A stretch of DNA of 64,000 nucleotides from Sipunculus nudus (taxonomy: Eukaryota; Annelida; Sipuncula; Golfingiida; Sipunculidae): NCBI GenBank assembly GCA_026874595.1, contig CM049317.1, positions 54,147,618 through 54,211,617 on the forward strand. Reading direction: 5' to 3'. Position numbers and translations under genes: made by a program. The notes beneath the pieces were generated by a model that saw nothing but the letters and a program-made list of their open reading frames with translations, made no database searches and was not told where the DNA came from. This document shows, one piece after another, positions 61,889 to 64,000 of this stretch (position 1 is its first letter; every line of letters begins with the position of its first letter).

Positions 61889-64000
61889 CTATCCGAGAAA
61901 CAGCTTCTGAAAAATAGATAAACATAGGTTATGATATGTACCGGACACTGCTGGTTAACTTTAACAAAAGCAATAATAATGACAATAATAAATAAGAATA
62001 TTGCATACATTAGCAGGTATTTAGCTAAACAATGCAAACAATTTTTTTACACTCCCCTGAAAATTTCCTAGCCGTTTAAGAAGCAATTCCGACAATGTTC
62101 ACCTGATGCCCTCAGTGGTTTTTTGCACTTAGTCTCTCCCAGAACCCCATTTAAATATACATGTATATTCCAGATTGATTCTGAGCTATACAGCACCAAG
62201 AACATACCGCTAAAGAAACATGTTAAAGGGACATTTTTAGCCATGGTCAAAGTTTTCATTGATTTCAGAAGAAACATATTCATATCATACATTATGATCT
62301 GAAACTGAAATGCATTTATAGTGTCACTGTGCACAAGAATTTCGAAAGTTGAAGAAAATGTACGTAGACCGATGGTATATAATTTCAATTATTTGTGAAT
62401 TCTGAATGTGGTCTAGAAAATAAGAAAGCTATTATCTTAATAGGAGTGTCAATTAGAAAAGCAGTTCAAGGCTACATATATACCACAAAAACGAACCTAA
62501 CACATTTTCATTATGCCTTACATTCATACGAACCATCCAAAGTGAGACATCATTATGATCCAGATTAACTTTAAATTTTAATAAATTCTTGATTTTATGT
62601 TATAATAATTCTGATACGCGTTTGATTAAAATCAAAGAGAATTTTTCGTAAAGTTATTAATAGATAAATCAACCAACTAGCCACCAAACAGGATAGAAAT
62701 GAAATACCTTTCACCCGGTGTAGGTATAATAAAACAAATATTTCTCACCGAGTTGATATGCATACATCCATAACGGCATTGTTCAACCGACCATTCATGT
62801 TCGCAGCAACCACATCCGAAGTATTCTCCTCCCAACAGGTGTCTCACCGCACAGTTTCCCCGGCCACGTGGTTTACTACACAACACCAATCGGTTACAAT
62901 AATCCAAGGTTTTGGTGTAGCGTATCACTGGATCCTTGCCATATGGGCAAGCTTGTACGTTTACATTGTTGCGCTTCTCTTTGACTGGATTTGGGTAAGG
63001 TGTACCTGCAAAGAGGAGTAAGAGATTCGTTCAATGAACCGCTGACGAAGAACAATCTTCAATCAGTTAACAGTTTATTATTCTAATTATTGTTTACTTC
63101 AGATTGAAGGTTATCTTTTTAATAAAAGCCTTTTTAAAGGGAAATCCAGGGAGACAGTTCACAACACCTCGGACATAGCCCCCTCAGGTAGAACCTCCTC
63201 CCCCGAAAGAAGAACCTCCGCTGAAATCTCCCCGGACACCCCTTCCCCTCCACTTATGACAAAGGGACGTAGACTCCGCCTCTCCTCCTTTCTTCAATAA
63301 GGTCCCCGATTTTGTAGTATATAATTAGGTTATGCGAAACAATATGTTCGACCTTTTTTTCACAATCTAATTTACAACAACATACTTAAATGCAGGCTAC
63401 TGTGATCGATATAAATCGATGGTGGATCAGGTGGTTGCAAATGATAAGAATATCGATCTTGCAGTAACATAATTGATTAAAACGTTTTTTTTTTCCAGAT
63501 AAATTAGGGTGTGTGTTTTGATGTAAATTATGTAAAAACACACATTTGACCCGTCTCTGAAAAAAAAGTCATTCCTAATGTTATTATACACGCATGTAGA
63601 CTATAGAATTATAACATATATAGGCCATCATGTAGGCTAATATTAGGTAGGTAAACAATAAAGTCAAAAGAGTGATAAATAGGACCTAAAAAATCCTGAA
63701 TTTTCTCAATATGAAAGGTCATTCATGATTGGAGGCAATATAAAAACAGTCTGGAAGCGCGTTAGTTCGGTAAGAAAAATGGAGGGAAAAGGATACATTT
63801 TCCCACACATAAACATGTGAGGAGCATATGTTGCCCTCTGTTCCATTTTGTGCATTTCAATTTTTAAAATAAAATTACATCCAAACTATTACATAAGGTA
63901 ATCATTTACCAATATATTGCTACTTCGTTCGAAGTGCCCACCTTTCAGAATCTCGGCGTCCTTTGGTAATGGCTCTTCCCGGTAGAGGGCGTAGTTGCCC
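61889..64000 (-). CDS. Copy E: 3' part of a further BRICHOS-like gene, cut by the window edge
   Basis: Visible exons (minus strand): exon 4 from 63942 to the window end (partial; VGNYALYREEPLPKDAEILK in register), exon 5 62749-63005 and exon 6 61889-61906. Exon 5 opens TPYPNPVKEKRNN and has all nine cysteines with C-G-C-C in the middle. Exon 6 is only KLFLG and a TAG. No break seen. Exons 1-3 must lie to the right of the window. Confidence 0.8.

Overview
This is eukaryotic, AT-rich, repeat-laden DNA. The genes are split by GT-AG introns, polyadenylation hexamers are present, and tRNA-derived SINEs, MITEs, a Penelope-like relic and long (AT)n/(CT)n runs fill the rest. The repeat style and gene type suggest a marine lophotrochozoan, most likely a mollusc; this is inference, because no species-diagnostic gene is present. 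Nearly all long open frames are low-complexity or repeat-derived.

The real content is a tandem cluster of five copies of one six-exon gene, all on the minus strand: copy A (about 7.7-12.7 kb), B (17.9-27.3 kb), C (39.5-43.7 kb), D (51.3-55.5 kb) and E (61.6 kb, running off the right edge). I assembled each copy from splice sites. Exon 1 encodes a signal peptide. Exons 2-4 (47, 37 and about 59.3 codons) encode a BRICHOS-like domain. Exon 5 opens with an invariant K-x-K-R site and encodes a nine-cysteine domain (eight-plus spacings nearly fixed). Exon 6 is a tiny, variable C-terminus. Introns 1, 2, 3 and 5 are phase 0 and intron 4 is phase 1. The layout (signal, BRICHOS, convertase site, cysteine-rich tail) is that of a secreted proprotein whose BRICHOS part chaperones a releasable C-terminal peptide, as in polychaete BRICHOS antimicrobial precursors; the function here is unproven.

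The copies are at different stages of life. C is fully intact (274 codons). B is intact but divergent, with a less certain last exon. E is intact where visible. A has two tandemly duplicated first exons/promoters but a 5-bp insertion in exon 5 that truncates the cysteine domain. D has lost its start codon (ATG to ATA) and has a 1-base deletion in exon 4 that a shifted splice acceptor could bypass. An orphan exon 3 with a dead acceptor lies at 32952-33062, interrupted by a 392-bp insertion with a 14-bp target-site duplication.

Layout: 0-7.5 kb holds SINE fragments, a 15-bp minisatellite, a 22-bp minisatellite, a 337-bp satellite array and a MITE-like insertion; 7.5-13.3 kb copy A and its promoters; 13.3-17.5 kb mostly featureless; 17.5-28 kb copy B with SINE and MITE insertions; 28-39.4 kb MITEs, SINE pieces, the orphan exon, a 38-bp minisatellite and a 0.77-kb foldback element; 39.4-44.2 kb copy C; 45-49.4 kb a transposon-like block with a recent internal tandem duplication; 51.2-56 kb copy D; 57-61.5 kb repeats and the Penelope-like relic; 61.6-64 kb copy E. 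Downstream flanks of A and C, and upstream flanks of A, B, C and D, are recognisably paralogous, so the cluster grew by duplication of whole gene-plus-flank units.
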